From Microdochium bolleyi (taxonomy: Eukaryota > Ascomycota > Sordariomycetes > Xylariales > Microdochiaceae): a stretch of 64,000 bases of DNA. The position numbers and the translations under genes are program-made. Location: contig KQ964250.1 in NCBI GenBank assembly GCA_001566295.1, forward strand, positions 248,001-312,000, read 5' to 3'. How positions within the stretch are numbered: position 1 is the stretch's first letter; each line of letters begins with the position of its first letter. This document shows positions 12,859-24,793 of this stretch, one piece after another. The notes under the pieces were generated by a model. That model saw only the letters and a program-made list of their open reading frames with translations. It was not told where the DNA came from and made no database searches.

Positions 12859-14648
12859 CAGTAATACACGCATTGGCAGATGGGCCGATCTCACGATGAT
12901 CTCGCATCCGCGAGGCATGATCGCCATCGCTATTGCCATACACCCACCACGTACTACAAAAGAGTGTGTATCTTTGGAAGAAGAAAAAAGATTGCTGCAT
13001 ACATTTCAAGGGACAGATCATCTCCATGGCATTAGCGAATTGTTTTTTGACATTTTTCCCCTTAACACTTCTTTCTCGAGGTCATACCCAATTGAGCGCG
13101 TACAATCAGCTGCCTTCTCACTTCTCTTTTGCAAACCAAAAACTCGTTGACACGAATGATCCAAAAAAAATTCCTTTCAGTTCAGGACTACATTGGCACA
13201 TCCTCTTGGGAAGACTCCGCTTTAGAAAGATTGCACAACAACATCTTGCCTCGACACGGAGGAACAGCGCGAGAAAAGGCCGGGCTGTCCCGGCCAGTGG
13301 CGGTAGGAGAACATGACAGTGGCGATAGCTTTTTGTCTACGCCAGTCAACTTTTGGGGTGAACACGACAGGCCCCCCCCAACACCGGATGGACGAGTGGC
13401 TTGGCCTGTACCCGTCATCTCTCATCGTGTGTGTTGGTTGGAAATGCCTTCGTTCAGAAGAAGGTACACTGGTTTTGAAATATCGGGTCACGTACCAGCG
13501 ATCACACCATCCAGCATCATCCTAATGCTGGTGCTTCCGTGTATCCTTGGTGGTGCTCACAGTGGAGGACAGGGTATTTACTCTTCAAGGAGGAAGAAGG
13601 CCGAAAGGCAGGATGCGATGACAAGACCGCAATACTGTATATTTTGAGGCATATGTGGCATTCTCCCTGCTTTGCCTTGATATCCACACGGGAGGCAAGC
13701 GAAGAAGCCCTCATCGTATTTCTGTACATAAAAGCGCAAAGAAGAAAAAAGGACAAAATAGTAATACTTTCTTCTGGAGAATCCCTTCACACGATGTATG
13801 ACATGTGAAGTCTGCGTTTGCGATTAAGATGTACCCCTCCGGGCAATGTGACCTCGACTCGGGGCTAAGGAATCTCAAAGGACGGCAGTCTTTTTGGCAG
13901 CTCATCTTGATTCTAGAGATAGCCCGGCTTGTCTGCCCATCGTGTACCGTGTGTTGACCTCCGGAGGCTAGGTATGCCTGTCTCTTTTTCCTTCAGTGGG
14001 TGCTTCTTGACAACTCAAGCAGCCAATGAGGATAATGAACCCCCTCATCTTCTCCGCCGTAGGTGAGGGGAGCGCATCCCACAGTCTAATACTCGATGAT
14101 GGACGGGGGACAAGAACTGACCACCAGCGGAAGGAGGTCACATATGTGTATTCAAGAGGTGACGATGATAAAGCGAGCCGGAAGAAATCGTGAAAGGCAC
14201 CCGCGGGAAGAGCCAATGAAACTCCAAGCCGCGAGTTCCATCTTATACACCAGCCGCGTTCACGAGGTAGTTGGCTGGGCAAGTCCCAGGAGGCGGCGGC
14301 ATCCTGTGCACAGATTCATGCATGCCAAACACGCAAACTTGAATCACGGGCTGGATTGTCTGGAGTTCAAAGGCACCGAGCAGCGTCTGGTGTAAAACTA
14401 TCTCGAACCTGCGCAAGCAATATGTGTGATGTGTATATAACGGTCCACAAAAGCCAACACAAAAGATACGGTTCCAAAAACGGACCTAGTGAGGGATCAG
14501 CCCCATACCAATCAGTCGAATCAACCGCTATCTGACGTACTGGACAAGGCTGTGCCAGTTGTGTGCCGAGAGCAGACTTGTGACCAAGCAGGAAGAGATG
14601 GGATGACACTTGGACTGGCGCTGCCACTGATCAGAGAACGACCTGTTG
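12859..14648. other. Convergent intergenic region, cyclin to WSC gene
   Basis: 1.8 kb between the 3' ends of the cyclin and the WSC protein gene. It begins with the cyclin 3' untranslated region (T-rich around 13030-13080). Open frames of up to 172 codons on the plus strand have no recognisable domain. I see no gene, RNA or repeat. Confidence 0.5.
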
Positions 14649-17600
14649 CTAGATGACCAACTTTCGAAACGTTGTAGGAAACTTGACAGCACCACCATAA
14701 GGGATGACTCCTGGAGGGAGAGTGAAGTCAGGCGTCTCTCCAGGCTCAGACGCTTCTGAAGTGCTCGCACCAGGAGCTGTTGTCGCCGAGCCACTCGAAG
14801 CGGGCTGGCCGACGCCAGGCGATGCCGTTCCTGGTGTTGACAGGGAAGGCGAAGCTACACCAGGTGCAGGGGTGGAGTCTGAAGGCACAATTGTTGTCTG
14901 TGATGACATCCCAATAGATGCGGAGGTCCTGCTGGTCTCACTAATTTGTCCAGGTGCCACGGTACCAGCTTCCTGTCGGGTTGAAGTTGAGGAGATTAGT
15001 GTTGATTCGCTTTGAGGCGGGCCGCCTTCGGCAACTGAAGATGATGCTGTTGTCACTGTGGGAGTTGGTGGCCCAAGTTGCGTAGTTGATGTTGATAAAC
15101 CACCGGTGGGATCAGTGATAGTGGAGAGTTTCACACTGCTCCCTACTGGAATGGAGATCGATGCAGTAGGCACTGGGAGTGAAGGCTCTTCGGCCTCGCC
15201 ACTTGTAGACGGTACGTTGCTTCCGGTAAAGAAACTGCTTGGATTGCCCAAGCCTGGCCGACTCGCCGAAGATCCCGGCGTGCCTGGGATGCTTCCACCG
15301 CCACCATTCCCACTAGTCGACGGGGTAGTACCGGGATGAGAGCCGTTGGGTGACTGTGAAACTAAGGTGCTGCTACCAGGTGGTGTTGTGGGCTGCCCTG
15401 AGGCAGCAGTACTGGTGATGGAACCTTGTCCAGGTGCAACATTACCTCCCCCATGTGGATCCGTCGAGGTGCTCTCAGACGTAGGCATGCTGCTACCCGG
15501 CGTGCCTGGAATTGAGCTGCTGGCTCCATCAGAGCTCGACAACACACCCGGCGGCGAAGTGCTACTCGAAGCATTAGGGCTCTCAATGGGGCTATTGAGG
15601 CTAGGAGATGATGTCAAGCAAGTGCCGGTGGCTCCTGGGCTACAGGTATTGCCGTTTGAAGTCGGAAACCCGGTGCTAGTTGTGGAATCTGATTGACCTG
15701 GAGTGAGCTCGCTGCTGACACTACCAGAAGGTGAGCTCGACAGATTAGTGACTGGGCCGGTTGGGTCCCCAGGACTGGTGCTACCGTTGACCCCTGGTGT
15801 GCTAGTCGAGACACTTTCCGTAAGTGTGCTCTGTCCAGTACCTGGCTGGTCACCTGCTGGTGACGTGCTGGAATTTGGGCTGACAGGACTTGGATTGAGC
15901 GCTACTTGGCTCGATGTCGGCTGTTGAGAAGCAGTGGAAGACTTCCCAGAGTTCTGGGAGCCCTGTCCCGGAGCAACGCTTCCACCTCCATCTGGCATGG
16001 AGGTGCTCGCGATGCCTCCAGAGCTGACTCCAACTGGTGGTGTCGAAGGACCCGCGGTTGTCGGAACGGTCATGGACTGACCGTCGCTTGGCCCAGTGGT
16101 GGTGGGTGTAACAGAGCCGCTGTCCTGGGCAGGAAGTGTGGCACTTGGGGATGCAGAAGATCCTGGCCCTGGGCTTGGGTTAGTGGGAATCTGTTGACTG
16201 GGTGTGAGAGGCAAGTCGCCCAGCGGCCGCTGTGTTGTCACGGCCCGCTCGGTGATCTGAGGGTTGTTGGGGAAGATGATGAATGGAGTTGTGATGCAAG
16301 TGATAGCAACGCCTCCAGTGTTCAACTCGGCCATCTTGGGAGGAGTCAACGTCGGCCGTAATGGTTTCGGTCCAACACTTGCCCAACCGTGAGGTTCGCC
16401 ACTGGGACTGTAGCAGCTGAGCGCCCAGTTTCCTCCACAAGCTTCAGCCGGATTATCTCGACAGGGAATATTGCACTTCGAATCGTCCAACAGTTGTGTG
16501 CCATTCAGGAAGTTGCCACAATGGCACGAGTTCCCTCCGGAAGTAGCGGCCATGAGGTAGCCTTGTGAGACACAATGTTGTACGCACGTCGGGTTTGACA
16601 TGGCCAAAAGGTTATCGGCGGCTGCTTCGAGTGCTGGCTGGTGAGGTTGGTCCGCCCAGCAGCCACAGTAGCTCCATTCTGACGCAACAACAGGACGGGT
16701 TGGAACGAGCAAAGGTGGTTGTGACTCTGGTTGAAGCGTTGAGACCGAGAACGATGTTAAACTGAGGCTAAAGCCGGGCGGCGGTCTTGTCAAGTCTGGC
16801 GGTAGCTCACCTGAACCACTGGGGCACAAGGATGGCGTTGGTGTGGGCATCGGTGCGCAAAACCAACCCCCTTCGCAATGGGCACACGGCCAGCCGAAAC
16901 CACAAGGCGCTGGTTGAGCTGGTGTTTGTTGAGGTGGGCAGAACCATCCATCCAAGCATTTGTCGCATGTGTAGCCGTATTGAGGGCATGGACCTGCGCC
17001 GACAGGAGCGGGCTCGTGGGTTGTTGCTGCTGATGGGCATGTGGCTGGCACAAATACTGTGGTCGTACTGATGCTATAACGTTCGTCAGACAGAGATCAC
17101 GGAAGTCGGACTTTTGACCACAGTCAACCCTACACACCTGGTTGCGCAGTCCTGAGGGGGCGGGCACGACAAAGCCGTGGCAGAAGGCAAGTCTAAGGCC
17201 GAGAAGAGTCAGGTAATTATACCATTAGGAATTGGAAGATGAATCGACTTACTCGAAGGTTCAGCCACCGTGGAGCCAGGCCCCCCCGCAGGCACTTGAG
17301 AGCCTGTCGGTGTCGGGAAGTTCGAGATTCCACTCGCGGGCTGGGAGGAGGTATCGCTGTTCAAAGACACTGTCGAACTGCCCACAGTCGGGGAGCTGGG
17401 CATAGCAACTGTAGACTGAGAAGAAGTATCATTGTTGGAGGTTGCTGCCGCGGAAGTTGTGGCTTGGACCGAAGACAATAAGCTACCCCCCGAGGCACTG
17501 GGCAGCCCTGTGAAGTCGGGGATTGCTGGAGATGATACGGCATCAGGGGGTGGAGTTGTACCCTCAGTTGTATCTAGGGAACCGCCGGTTGCAGGCAATG

Positions 17601-18714
17601 GACTGCCGGTGCTACCATTTGTTTGAGTTGCTGCTGCCGACGCTGACACTACGGCACTTGGCACCAAAGCAGAGCCTTGTGTAGCGACTGACACAGCTGA
17701 ATCCATATGTCCACAGAAGCCAGCAACAGTCGAAAGAACACCATCCACCACTGTCACAAGTCCACAGACATTGTTCTCGATCAAGTCGCCTAGCATATCG
17801 ATCGGGCCCTCCTTGATCGCCACGACATTACCCAGAGTGTCCTTGATCCCGGAAACCACTTCAGCCAGCACAGGCTGTGGGACAAGATCAGTGATGTTGG
17901 AAATCGCGTCTTGCACGATCTCTTCAACAACCGAGTCGAGCGAGCTCACCAAGTTGCCAGCCGCGTTGAGTGCGTCCGGGACGGGAAGTTGGTCAGCAGA
18001 GACCTGGTTTGCAAGGACAGCAACGTTTGTGGCGACGGCTTGAACTTCAGACACGAGTGCCATAGCTTGTGATGTCACAGCCTGGACGATGCCGTTCGCT
18101 GCGAAAGGGATGAGCCCACCAAGTAGCCCACCAAGTTGATTGCCGAGCCCGAGAATGGCATCCGCTGTTGGCAGGCTTGCTGGTGCGGAGACTGGTAAGG
18201 TCGGCGCGACGTTGGTCAACAGTGGAACTCCAGCGGAAGGAATGGGAAGTCCACCTGAAGGGAGAGGTAGTCCGGCCGTTGGGAGTGTTAGACCTCCGGA
18301 CGGAAGGGGCAACCCAGCAGTAGGAAGCGGAAGGCCTGCAGTGGGAGTAGGAAGCCCGGCTGGAGGTATGAGTGTTGGTAGATCAGCTGTCGGCAGTGCT
18401 ACTACCACATCGTTTGTGATCTTTGCCGCCAGTGAGCTTGCAGGACCTGGGACAAGAGAGGCGATGGCGGATGGGATGATGTTGGAGAATATGCCGAGGC
18501 CGACGCCGCGTCTTTGGACTTCCGGGTTGGGGGCATCGAGCTCAGGAACCGCTTCCTGAGGCAGTACAGGTCCGAGAGACAATGATCTGTGCTCCGGCAG
18601 AGTACGAGCAGCGGATAGCGTAGTGAGGGTAATGGAAAGGAGAGTGCAAGCTACCAGGACGACACAGACGACTAGGCGTCGGGCAACCCAGTGCCGTAGT
18701 CGACCCAGAGCCAT
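14649..18714 (-). CDS. Large secreted cell-wall protein with WSC domain and Cys/Trp repeats
   Basis: Three-exon model: 18714-17253, 17192-17138 and 17073-14649. Donors GTAAGT and GTGTGT, branch sites CCTGACTC and TCTGACG, and phases 1 then 2 agree, giving 1313 residues. The N terminus has a basic and hydrophobic stretch (about residues 12-36) read as signal peptide or anchor. Then come a proline-rich repeat block (GLPLP units, about 120-165), a helical Val/Ala/Leu-rich region to about 350, and a Ser/Thr linker. Next is a Cys-rich segment with two copies of C-x2-C-x4-W-x-C, and a WSC domain (YCGCWAD to ACGGNWALSCY). About 550 Ser/Thr/Gly/Pro-rich residues close the protein, likely O-mannosylated. 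WSC domains bind glycans and occur in yeast wall sensors, but there is no second membrane segment or GPI signal here, so it is probably secreted or N-terminally anchored in the wall. The function is inference. Confidence 0.8.
18230..18375 (-). repeat. Tandem GLPLP(T/S)(A/G)G coding repeat
   Basis: Within exon 1 of the WSC gene about six or seven degenerate 24-base units encode GLPLPTA or GLPLPSG. This is a coding minisatellite and a likely site of length change between strains. Confidence 0.75.
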
Positions 18715-19771
18715 GATTAGGTTCGGGTCTTAACGGGTCCGAAGAATCAGTGCAAGCTCCTGATCGAAACAAGGACGAGATTATGGTCTCACGGCGAGTG
18801 ATGTTAAAGAGAAGTGCCCAAAAGTAGAAGGCCAAAAAGCGTCAAGAAGCTCCAAAATGCTCTGGTGGATGAGCAATGTGTATCGGACAAGAAGAGAAAG
18901 AAAGAAGACCGGGAGAGTCCAGACGTCTGGGACGAGAGATGTTATGCTTGATCTTGACCTGACGTGCAACTTCTCTGTGGTGACTTCCTCAGGAGTGCAG
19001 CAGTGCCCTGACTGAGGCAGGCACGCGAGGCTGCCTCATAGTATCACGCCATAGCTGTGGCCCAGGAGCCATCTGTGCAAGAATGCCATCGAACAGGATC
19101 GGCCTAGAAAGCTCCTTCCTCGGTCTCTGTCAGCTCTGTGCTTGCCAGGTTGTGACGGTTGCCACAACGCAGCCACGGTAGGAGTGCAAAGTCGAGCACG
19201 ATAGATTGCCGCCGGGAATCTCAATATGTCTAGACTGCTTGCTGTAGCCTGCCGACTTGGGGAGTATCGCTGCGGGCGTAGGTAGTCACCGAGGACTGCG
19301 AGGAATACCAGCACAGACCCGCAAAGCGTGGCTGCAATGCGTCAAGAAAGCGCGCCAGGATTGCAAGCTACGGATCAAGTGCTACTTGAGAACAAGCCAG
19401 GACATATGGCACTGAAGACCCACTTTGATGAGGCGATCGCCAACCTGCCAAACTGAGTAGCGGCATGTGAACGCTGGAGGTGCCAAGCCACGACCCACTC
19501 ACAGGACGAGCACGGACCACTCTACGCGAGCCAGAGTCGAGCACCACACAATTTGGACAAAGGCTGAAAAATCGGATTGGGTGGCAGGGCAGCGAGGGTA
19601 GTGCCCCTCTGCGGATTTGCGAAATTTCGCAGCACCGCCCAAAACCTGCCCCGGCTCCTTCGCAACACCACACACCACAACTCCCCGAGTGTGACGCCCA
19701 ACGACGACTGTTGCGACAGCCAATTCCCACCCTCGTCGACAAACCCAACCAAAAAACAACACAAATACAAC
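18715..19771. promoter_or_regulatory. Divergent promoter, WSC gene and RPS2
   Basis: About 1.06 kb between two divergent starts. A perfect 12-base palindrome GCGAAATTTCGC lies at 19619-19630, roughly 140 bases ahead of the RPS2 start. The 90 bases just before RPS2 are C/A-rich without ATG in the last 60, as in highly expressed fungal leaders. No additional gene is visible. Confidence 0.5.
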
Positions 19772-20697
19772 ATGGCTGACCGTGGTGGTGCTGCTCCCGC
19801 TGGCGGCGCTGGCGGAGCCCGTGGTGGTTTCGGCTCTCGTGGTGACCGTGGCGGTCCCCGCGGCCGTGGCCGTGGCAGAGGCCGTCGCGGCGGCAACAAG
19901 GACAGCGAGAAGGAGTGGCAGCCCGTCACCAAGCTCGGCCGTCTCGTGAAGGCTGGCAAGATCAAGTCGATGGAGGAGATCTACCTCCACTCTCTGCCCA
20001 TCAAGGAGTACCAGATCGTCGACTTCTTCCTCCCCAAGCTCAAGGATGAGGTCATGAAGGTACGGCACCCAACACAGTCAATCGCAGACGAGGCACCCGA
20101 GACATTCAATCGAGGGCGGCAGCTGCGCAGGAACATGATGAACGTCAGGTTTGCTAACATGGACTTTTTCCCCGCAAACAGATCAAGCCCGTCCAGAAGC
20201 AGACCCGTGCCGGTCAGCGCACCCGCTTCAAGGCCATTGTCATCATTGGTGACTCCGAGGGCCACGTCGGTCTCGGCATCAAGACCTCCAAGGAAGTCGC
20301 GACCGCCATCCGCGCTGCTATCATCATCGCCAAGCTCTCGGTCATCCCCGTCCGCCGCGGCTACTGGGGCTCCAACCTCGGTCTCCCCCACTCCCTCCCC
20401 GTCAAGGAGAGCGGCAAGTGCGGCTCCGTCACCGTCCGCCTCATCCCCGCCCCCCGCGGTACCCAGATCGTCGCCTCGCCCGCCGTCAAGCGCCTTCTGC
20501 AGCTCGCCGGTATCGAGGACGCCTACACCTCGTCCGCCGGCTCCACCAAGACCCTTGAGAACACCCTCAAGGCCACCTTCGCCGCCATCTCCAACACCTA
20601 CGGCTTCCTCACCCCCAACCTCTGGACTGAGACCAAGCTCATCCGGAGTCCTCTGGAGGAGTTCGCCGACACTCTCCGCGAGGGCAAGCGCTACTAG
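19772..20697 (+). CDS. rps2: 40S ribosomal protein S2 (uS5)
   Basis: Two exons, 19772-20059 and 20182-20697, joined in phase 0 across a 122-base intron (GTACGG donor, CAG acceptor), give 267 residues, the usual size. uS5 sits near the mRNA entry channel of the small subunit and contributes to decoding accuracy. The N terminus is an RGG-rich tail (GGRGRGRGRGRRGG-like, about residues 15-40), a known arginine-methylation target in the family. Next come the EKEWQPVTKLGRLVK signature, the S5 N-terminal domain (IVIIGDSEGHVGLGIKTSKE) and the S5 C-terminal domain ending in REGKRY. Codons are strongly C-ending, as expected for a highly expressed gene. It diverges from the WSC gene. Identification is very secure. 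Confidence 0.98.
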
Positions 20698-21661
20698 ATT
20701 GGGTGAGCAACGCAGCGAAATCTACTACAACTTCAAAACGGGCAGGACGAGAAAATTGCGAGATGACCAGGACTTTTACGGGAACGAACAACAACGGCGT
20801 GTGGAATCTTGTTATTTGATTTCGGACTTGCATTGGTTGCCGGGAAATTTCACACCACAGAGGCATTCGGCTTTTCTTGAGGTAGCTTGAGAATGAAAAA
20901 ACTTTTACGACATTCATAACACTGCTCTGCGCCAGATCGCCCATCGTGAGATCCGAGCAGCGATATTGCTTGACTGTACAGCATGTGTTGACCTCCGTCC
21001 ATGGTTGAGATCATATCCACTCTTGCAAAGCACCCTGCAGTTACCGCTGATTGTCACAAAGCCATAGAATGCCGAGCTCTCCCCATAAGTTCAGATTGCG
21101 CAGTTCGAATCGTACGAGACTACCCCCCCCCCCTAGACCAGCACACTCAGTTCCCGGTAGCTTTGATCGCCCTAATTCTGACTTGAGGGCTCCACAACGG
21201 CGTGCTCGTCTTCCCGGCAGATAACACAATCCAATAAGCAGGACCATTTGAGAAAGAGTCGCCCGACTCCGCCTTGTTCTCCCCCTGGTGCCTAATGTGA
21301 TCCATATCCGCCCACCGGCGGACCTCACCGCTCAGATACAGTACACTAGAAACATACTGATGCTGCGTTCCTGCCTCGAGTCACTCAATGTTCTTCGCCT
21401 ATACGTCATGCGTGGATGGACCCCTGAAGCATATGTTCAAGCGCCAGGACTCCGATGACGAGGGAACATGTCGTGACGTTTCGTAAACCGAAGAAGTAGT
21501 GGAGAGTTTCTCATCATCTCTGATCAGAACACATCTGGTGGCGTAGCGCAGTGGTGTAGGATTTGACGTCAGGTCGGCAGTAGTTTGTTACGTGGGTGTG
21601 AGCGTCTGATGTCTTTTCACAAGACGTACATGTACTCCGCCGCCTGAACCGTGCGATATGT
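20698..21661. other. Convergent intergenic region with a tRNA-like fragment
   Basis: Between the RPS2 stop and the sulfurtransferase stop. It holds a run of eleven C (21123-21133) and a tRNA-like fragment at 21537-21555, described separately. There is no credible open frame. Confidence 0.5.
21537..21555 (+). other. tRNA 5'-half-like fragment with A-box
   Basis: The 19 bases match the acceptor and D-arm start of many fungal tRNAs, including an A-box-like TAGCGCAGTGGT. Downstream there is no anticodon arm or T-loop (no GGTTCGANNCC) at the expected spacing. It is therefore a fragment or a chance match, not a working tRNA gene. Confidence 0.4.
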
Positions 21662-22738
21662 TCATTCATCCTTGACAATCAGTGAATCTTGCGGTTTCAC
21701 TCTCTGGGCCCATTCGCTGTACATAAACTTCGTTAGCTCATTGTTAATATGCGCTGCTTCAGGGAGCACTTACGTCCAGCTTCCATCGTAGATCTTTCGA
21801 CTCTCTGGCGAGCCATAACCAGCCTCTTCCAAAGCAGTGTCAATAACCACAGCAGTCACACCGGTGCCGCAGGAAGAGATTATTGGCTTCAAGGGATCTA
21901 CGCCCTTCTCCTCGAAGAGTTTTCTGAGCTGATCCTTAGGTAGGAAAGCTTTGGTCGTAGGGTCGAGGACGGCACTGGAGGGAATGTTGATGGAGCCTGG
22001 CATGTGTCCTGACGAGAGGCCTTCCCTAGGTTCGGGGTCCTTGCCTATGAATCTGCCACTTGGCCGCGCATCGAGAATCTGCACACCCTCGGAGCCCTCC
22101 TTGTTGTAATCCTTGGCGATGTCCTTGACCTCTTCGAAAGCTGCAACTTGATTGGTTTCGACCTTCGGAATGGGATACGGGTTGCACTCGACGCTATAGA
22201 ACTCGCCTGATTCCGTGGGGAGACCTTGCTCGACCCAAAGCTTGAAGTTGTTGAGGACGTGTACTTTGGCATGCCCGAAGACCCTTAGGGTCCAGCCAAC
22301 CCGAGGTGCACTAAATATGCCCAGCTCTTTTGTGTCATACACTACCACGGTGTCTTCTTTGCGGATGCCCAGCTCGCTCATGGCCTCGGCGAAGACCTTT
22401 GCACTCGGTAGCATGTGCGGATATGGGCTATGCTTGTCGATGTACTTGTCGAGGTCGAAGAAGCGGGCTCTGGGGATGCGCTGCTGGCGGAAAGTGTCGA
22501 TGCCCTTGCGCTCATCGTTCGGGAGAAACCAGGAAGCACAAAGCGGGATAACGCGCGGCTCCGAGTTGATTGGCGACGGCGGGCTCCTCTTCAGGGCCTC
22601 GGCAAGCTCCGTGGGCGAGACGAGGTAGGAACTCAGATTTCTGCGAGCCTGCCCATTAAGGACACGGCAAGCCTGGAAGAGCGATTGTCGCGGGCTGGCA
22701 GCTCTGGCCGACCGCAGCGCACCTATTATCGAAGTCAT
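21662..22738 (-). CDS. TUM1: Mitochondrial 3-mercaptopyruvate sulfurtransferase (rhodanese)
   Basis: Two exons, 22738-21774 and 21716-21662, with a 57-base intron (GTAAGT donor, GCTAAC branch site, ACAG acceptor), give 339 residues. Without the second exon the protein stops at GSW; with it the conserved end DGSWTEWAQRV is restored. It has two rhodanese domains. The first, inactive one (about 40-190) carries IPRARFFDLDKYIDKHS and VVVYD; the catalytic one (about 205-335) has ILDARPSGRF and the loop SSCGTGVTA, whose Cys carries the persulfide. The CG(T/S)GVT loop fits mercaptopyruvate sulfurtransferase rather than thiosulfate sulfurtransferase. Yeast Tum1 feeds sulfur to tRNA thiolation. The first 40 residues are rich in Arg, Ala and Ser without acids and look like a mitochondrial presequence. 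It diverges from APC11. Confidence 0.93.
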
Positions 22739-23915
22739 GGCGGACTCGGCGGAGAGAGGGATGAGCGGCGTCTGTCAAGGTAGCGCTGTGTCGACTTGCA
22801 GGGTGGACGAAGGCGGCACGAGCGTTGGACGAGACACCTTTGGTGAGGTTGTCGTCGAACAGCCCTGTCAAGCAATTGCTTTAGTGGGTCAGCTGTGCGG
22901 GCGGGCCGAGGGGCAGGCGATGATGTGCGGGCTTCGCAGGTTTCAATCCCAAGCCAGACCTGGATTGTAAGTCGTGAGCTATGAGAAGATGCAAGATGTA
23001 TTTGATCGTCCCGTGCTATGGTTCTCGAAAGTCGTATCTTTGTGGGAAGAAGAAGTGATGGCGCGAAAGTTGGAGTCTTCCCAGCTGGGGGTGGATGACT
23101 TGGAGCTTTATCGGAGCTCCAGGAGTGGCTGGCCTCGGAGCAACGATGCTGCAAGGACGGAGTTTGGAGCACGCAATAATACACACCCACTCTCTCCGCA
23201 AACACGTCACTGTCGAAGAGCCGCTCTTCCGGCGCGATATCGATGCGGTGAGGAGATGTAACCGAAAGACCTAGATTTCGAGAGCCGACGGATAGAGGTC
23301 CAGGTGGTGACTGTCGAGAAGTGATCGAATACGCGCAGGTTGGGACCAGAGCGTGCGAACTGACAGGGCTTGCGAAGACTTGAGCTGGAAGCTTCCAAGA
23401 GGAGAACCAGCCCTAAAATGCCTTGTGACCTGCATGAACTCTGAAAAGCAGCGATAGGTCTTGCCTGATCCAGTCTTGTGCAACCTACGACACACTCGCA
23501 AGACACCAAGACGTGGTGCAACTGTGTGCCATCATGTTGTCCCAATTATCGTCAATACACATGACATTTCCCAGTGCGCCTGGGGTCAAAGAAGCGGCAG
23601 CATGCGCCCATGCATCACGACTGCGACATGCGGTTGTTCTCGCGAACAGGAATATCCATGGCTGAAGCGACAGCCATTTCGATGGCTTGGAACTGGCAGG
23701 CCCCACTAGCAGCCCCACTAGCAGCCCATTCATCCATGCTGGCTGAATCATTTCGCGACAACCCCGAAGACGGAAACACGAACACACGGAGCACTGGACT
23801 GTCGACACCCAGACAGCACATCTCAGCACAAACAACAGCTCACAGAGCGTGTGGAGAAACTGTAAATCACCTGGCAGCACATCCATACTTGACGCGCCAC
23901 AGGAAGTCAACCACC
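22739..23915. promoter_or_regulatory. Divergent promoter, TUM1 and APC11
   Basis: 1.18 kb between two divergent starts. It contains a 12-base direct duplication CCCACTAGCAGC around 23700-23727. I see no further gene. Confidence 0.45.
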
Positions 23916-24427
23916 ATGAAGGTCAAGATCACGCAGTGGAACGCGGTCGCGTCCTGGCGTTGGGACCTCCCAGAAGACGACGTCTGCGGCATCTGCCAGG
24001 TGCAATTCGATGGCACATGTCCAACTTGCAAATACCCAGGCGACGACTGCAGCCTCTGTACGTCGAGATCCCGGCTGCATTGGCGGCCCTCACGCTGTCT
24101 CGTGCTGACGAGCGTGTCTCTCTAGTGAACGGAAAATGCGGCCACAATTTTCACATGGTTCGTTCACCTCGTGCCTAAGTACCGATGCTCACCTACTGAC
24201 TCCTCCATCAGCACTGTATAATGGAGTGGATCAAGCAAGACGCAGCCAAGGGCCAGTGCCCCATGTGTAGACAAAGTAAACCTCACCCTCATCTGCTCGG
24301 TCTTCGAGGACTTACTGACCAGTGCGATCTAGAGTTCGAATGGGGCGGCGAAAATCCGAGCGGCGGCCTGCCTTCGGGAGACGAAGACATGGCTACCGAA
24401 GAACAACCCGACGTGGCTCAAGACTAG
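23916..24427 (+). CDS. APC11: APC11, RING-H2 subunit of the anaphase-promoting complex
   Basis: Four exons, 23916-24057, 24126-24157, 24212-24275 and 24333-24427, give 110 residues; phases agree at all three junctions. APC11 is the catalytic RING of the E3 ligase that marks securin and mitotic cyclins for destruction. It starts MKVKITQWNAVASWRWD, a family signature. Zinc ligands follow in order: CGICQVQFDGTCPTC, GDDC, CGHNFHMHCI, and CPMCRQ, followed by KFEW. This matches the APC11 RING with its extra Cys/His insertion that holds a third zinc. The acidic tail after about residue 85 is longer than in yeast and probably disordered. The next gene starts 370 bases downstream on the same strand. 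Introns are 68, 54 and 57 bases. Confidence 0.96.
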
Positions 24428-24793
24428 TTCACGGTTGTAGTCTCTCAGCAGCATTGACACATCTCTCCAATGACAATCTGCAAATCCGATGGATAATCAA
24501 CGCCTGGACACCATCCAATGCTCAACGTCGTCGGTTCGCGGGGAGCACCCCAGCCGATAAGATAAGAGCTCTGCATCCTCCTACCCCCGTACTTCCTGGT
24601 GCCTTGCCGGACCAAGCTCATCCGACCTTCGGCGCAAGCGCAATCCTGGAGCTTCCCCAACTTTATGGAACCTAGACTTATCGACACTTTCCGCATCATT
24701 AAGATCCCATGGACACGTATTGCGTGATCGCATCTCCCATCCACGTCCTACCTTCCGGATGCACCTCATGCCGACCGTGTCCAGTTCTTCAGG

